Assembly (NCBI GenBank): GCA_902767145.1
Contig: CACXGG010000157.1
Location: forward strand, 1-7,186
Direction of reading: 5' to 3'
Origin: Oscillospiraceae bacterium
Lineage (GTDB): Bacteria; Bacillota; Clostridia; Saccharofermentanales; Saccharofermentanaceae
DNA length: 7,186 bases
Shown: positions 4,962-7,186 of the stretch, in pieces
How the letters are laid out: every line of letters begins with the position of its first letter
Position numbering within the stretch: the first letter of the stretch is position 1
Program-made: the position numbers and the translations under genes
The notes under the pieces: model-generated
The model's input: only the letters and a program-made list of their open reading frames with translations
Told to the model about the DNA's origin: nothing
Databases searched by the model: none

Positions 4962-7186
4962 ATGCCAAAGCTTACAGATATCAACAAGATCCTGATCATC
5001 GGCTCCGGTCCCATCATCATCGGACAGGCATGTGAGTTCGACTATTCAGGAACACAAGCGTGTAAGGCGCTTCGGAAGTTGGGTTATGAGATCGTTCTCG
5101 TCAACTCCAATCCCGCCACCATCATGACAGATCCTGATGTTGCAGACAGGACTTATATCGAACCTTTGAATGTTTCAAGGTTGTCACAGATAATCGAAAA
5201 AGAACGCCCGGATGCTCTGCTCCCCAACTTGGGAGGTCAGTCCGGGCTTAATCTTTGCTCTGAGCTTGCTAAGGAAGGTATCCTGGAGAAGTACGGAGTA
5301 AAGGTAATCGGTGTCCAGGTCGACGCCATCGAGAGAGGTGAGGACAGGATCGAGTTCAAGAACACCATGAACTCCCTTGGCATCGAGATGCCCAGGAGCC
5401 ACGAGGCTTATTCTGTTGAGGAAGCTCTTAAGATCGCAGACGAGCTGGGTTATCCCGTAGTCCTTCGTCCCGCTTACACCATGGGTGGTGCCGGCGGCGG
5501 TCTCGTATATAACGTAGATGAATTAAAGACGGTATGTGAGAGAGGCCTTCAGGCCAGCCTTGTAGGACAGGTCCTTGTAGAGGAGTCCATCAGCGGCTGG
5601 GAGGAGCTTGAGCTCGAGGTCGTAAGAGACGCAAAAAACAATAAGATCACAGTCTGCTTTATCGAGAATATCGACCCCATCGGAGTACATACAGGTGACT
5701 CCTTCTGTTCAGCTCCCATGCTCACCATCTCCGAGGAGATCCAGGCAAAGCTTCAGGAGGCTTCCTACAAGATCGTGGATGCCATCGAGGTTATCGGCGG
5801 ATGTAACTGCCAGTTCGCACATGATCCCGTTTCCGACAGGATCGTCGTAATCGAGATCAATCCCCGTACTTCCAGATCTTCCGCTCTTGCTTCAAAGGCA
5901 ACAGGTTTCCCCATCGCTCTCGTATCCGCTATGCTCGCATGCGGACTTACACTTGATGAGATCCCCTGCGGAAAGTACGGAACACTTGATAAGTACGTAC
6001 CTGACGGAGACTATGTAGTAATCAAGTTCGCAAGATGGGCTTTCGAGAAGTTCAAGGGTGCTGAGGACAAGCTGGGCACACAGATGCGTGCCGTCGGTGA
6101 GGTCATGAGCATCGGTAAGACATATAAGGAAGCTTTCCAGAAGGCTATCAGATCCCTTGAGACAGGAAGATACGGTCTCGGATTTGCAAAGAACTTCCAT
6201 GACAAGAGCAAGGAAGACCTTATGATGATGCTCAACTCTCCCACGTCTGAGAGACAGTTCATCATCTATGAGGCTCTCCGTAAGGGTGCCACCATCGATG
6301 AGATCTATGAGGTTACAAAGATCAAGCACTGGTTCCTTGAGCAGATGAAGGAGCTCGTAGAAGAGGAAGAAGCTCTTATGAAGAATAAGGGTGAGATCCC
6401 TTCCAAGCCCGTTCTCCTTCAGGCTAAGCTGGACGGATTCTCCGACAGATATCTTTCCAAGATCCTGGAAGTATCCGAGGATGATGTCAGAGCCAAGAGA
6501 TATGAGTACGGCATCAAGGAAGCCTGGGAAGGCGTTCACGTATCCGGTACACAGGATGCTGCCTACTACTATTCCACATATCACCTTTCAGAGGACAAGA
6601 GTCCCTGCAATACAGATAAGCCCAAGATCATGATCCTTGGCGGCGGTCCCAACAGGATCGGTCAGGGTATCGAGTTCGACTACTGCTGCGTACATGCAGC
6701 ACTGGCTCTCAAGAAGCTGGGCTTCGAGTCCATCATCGTCAACTGTAACCCTGAGACGGTTTCCACAGACTATGACACATCAGACAAGCTCTACTTCGAG
6801 CCCCTTACACTTGAGGATGTCCTTTCCATCCATGAGAAGGAGAAGCCCGTTGGAGTCATTGCACAGTTCGGAGGCCAGACTCCTCTTAACCTTGCTGCAC
6901 AGCTCAAGAAGAACGGCATCAACATCCTCGGTACATCTCCCGAGACCATCGACCTGGCTGAGGACAGAGACCACTTCCGCGCTATGATGGATAAGCTCAA
7001 TATCCCCATGCCTGAGGCCGGTATGGCTGTAACAGTTGACGAGGCTCTCGAGATCGCCAACAGGATCGGTCAGGGAATCGAATTCGACTACTGCTGCGTA
7101 CATGCCGCTCTGGCTTTGAAGAAACTCGGCTTTGAGTCTATCATCGTAAACTGCAACCCTGAGACGGTTTCAACAGACTACGATAC
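4962..7186 (+). CDS. carB: Carbamoyl phosphate synthetase large subunit, 3' end missing and chimeric at the right edge
   Basis: CarB makes carbamoyl phosphate for pyrimidine and arginine synthesis from ammonia (supplied by CarA), bicarbonate and two ATP. About 742 of the usual 1,060-1,080 residues are present. The first ATP-grasp half starts M-P-K, with IIGSGPIIIGQACEFDYSG near residue 11, R129, R169 (in Y-P-V-V-L-R-P-A-Y) and E298/N300 in E-I-N-P-R-T-S-R-S-S-A-L; these match residues known to bind ATP and metal in the E. coli enzyme at the same or adjacent numbers. The oligomerisation region (about 400-553) follows. The second half begins at about 554 (KIMILGGGPNRIGQG). It follows the family through D-E-A-L-E-I-A-N-R-I-G (693-703), where Y-P-V-x-x-R-P should come next. 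Instead the frame repeats residues 564-605. The second active site and the allosteric domain are therefore not seen. No carA is adjacent; the gene upstream is thrC. Confidence 0.94.
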   Translation, partial: MPKLTDINKILIIGSGPIIIGQACEFDYSGTQACKALRKLGYEIVLVNSNPATIMTDPDVADRTYIEPLNVSRLSQIIEKERPDALLPNLGGQSGLNLCSELAKEGILEKYGVKVIGVQVDAIERGEDRIEFKNTMNSLGIEMPRSHEAYSVEEALKIADELGYPVVLRPAYTMGGAGGGLVYNVDELKTVCERGLQASLVGQVLVEESISGWEELELEVVRDAKNNKITVCFIENIDPIGVHTGDSFCSAPMLTISEEIQAKLQEASYKIVDAIEVIGGCNCQFAHDPVSDRIVVIEINPRTSRSSALASKATGFPIALVSAMLACGLTLDEIPCGKYGTLDKYVPDGDYVVIKFARWAFEKFKGAEDKLGTQMRAVGEVMSIGKTYKEAFQKAIRSLETGRYGLGFAKNFHDKSKEDLMMMLNSPTSERQFIIYEALRKGATIDEIYEVTKIKHWFLEQMKELVEEEEALMKNKGEIPSKPVLLQAKLDGFSDRYLSKILEVSEDDVRAKRYEYGIKEAWEGVHVSGTQDAAYYYSTYHLSEDKSPCNTDKPKIMILGGGPNRIGQGIEFDYCCVHAALALKKLGFESIIVNCNPETVSTDYDTSDKLYFEPLTLEDVLSIHEKEKPVGVIAQFGGQTPLNLAAQLKKNGINILGTSPETIDLAEDRDHFRAMMDKLNIPMPEAGMAVTVDEALEIANRIGQGIEFDYCCVHAALALKKLGFESIIVNCNPETVSTDYD
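6649..6778 (+). repeat. carB internal repeat, copy 1 (expected place)
   Basis: Codons 564-605 of carB, the start of the second ATP-grasp half (N-R-I-G-Q-G-I-E-F-D-Y). It sits where the family places it and is followed by normal CarB sequence. It is the partner of 7057-7186, at a distance of exactly 408 bases (136 codons). Confidence 0.9.
7057..7186 (+). repeat. carB internal repeat, copy 2 (out of place, runs off the edge)
   Basis: It matches 6649-6778 at 115 of 130 bases. The first 19 bases (7057-7075) are identical; the 15 differences lie beyond. All 42 complete codons encode the same residues, and 14 of them use a different synonymous codon. The identical stretch covers the point where genuine CarB sequence ends, so it is the likely join. 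Confidence 0.9.

Noticed and set aside
5892..6584. Long open frame on the minus strand (230 codons) opposite carB
   Set aside because: It lies wholly inside carB, which has clear family residues through this stretch. The minus frame is a by-product of carB codon bias, with low-complexity Leu/Ser-rich content and no recognisable domain.
4962..6800. Similarity between the first and second halves of carB as a recent duplication
   Set aside because: The two ATP-grasp halves of all CarB proteins come from an ancient fusion/duplication. That similarity is expected and separate from the odd repeat at the right edge.

Overview
This window holds one genomic segment, all genes on the + strand, from a bacterium that looks like a member of the Clostridia (Bacillota). 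The placement is an inference from gene content, from strong GGAGG-type ribosome binding sites and from the long (about 500 aa) threonine synthase; I would not go below class level. Six coding regions fill almost all of the window. No tRNA, rRNA, CRISPR array, insertion sequence or phage gene is visible.

Layout. (1) 2-466: 3' end of an unrecognised membrane-anchored protein. (2) 463-1035: a GtrA-family four-helix membrane protein. (3) 1013-2398: folC, bifunctional folylpolyglutamate/dihydrofolate synthase. (4) 2365-3369: an unrecognised single-span membrane protein with an Ala/Glu/Thr-rich acidic C-terminal tail. (5) 3366-4871: thrC, threonine synthase. These five genes overlap one another by 4, 23, 34 and 4 bases and so form one tightly packed, probably translationally coupled operon. 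Their functions (lipid-linked sugar or envelope export, folate, threonine) do not form one pathway. Threonine and folate do meet loosely in one-carbon and amino-acid metabolism.

(6) After a 90-base AT-rich gap (4872-4961), the only real intergenic space, carB (large subunit of carbamoyl phosphate synthetase) begins at 4962 and runs off the right edge. The gap carries a putative promoter and a striking inverted repeat whose right arm contains the carB ribosome binding site. No carA is adjacent.

The most notable signal is at the right edge. From about 7057 to 7186 the carB reading frame stops following the CarB family and replays codons 564-605 of the same gene. The frame and protein sequence are identical, but 14 of 42 codons differ synonymously. 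This is most simply a chimeric join (assembly or amplification) between this carB and a related carB, and less likely a real internal duplication. carB sequence to the right of about 7057 should not be trusted as genuine. Apart from this, the window is ordinary core metabolism with two uncharacterised membrane proteins; I do not see a new biological system.
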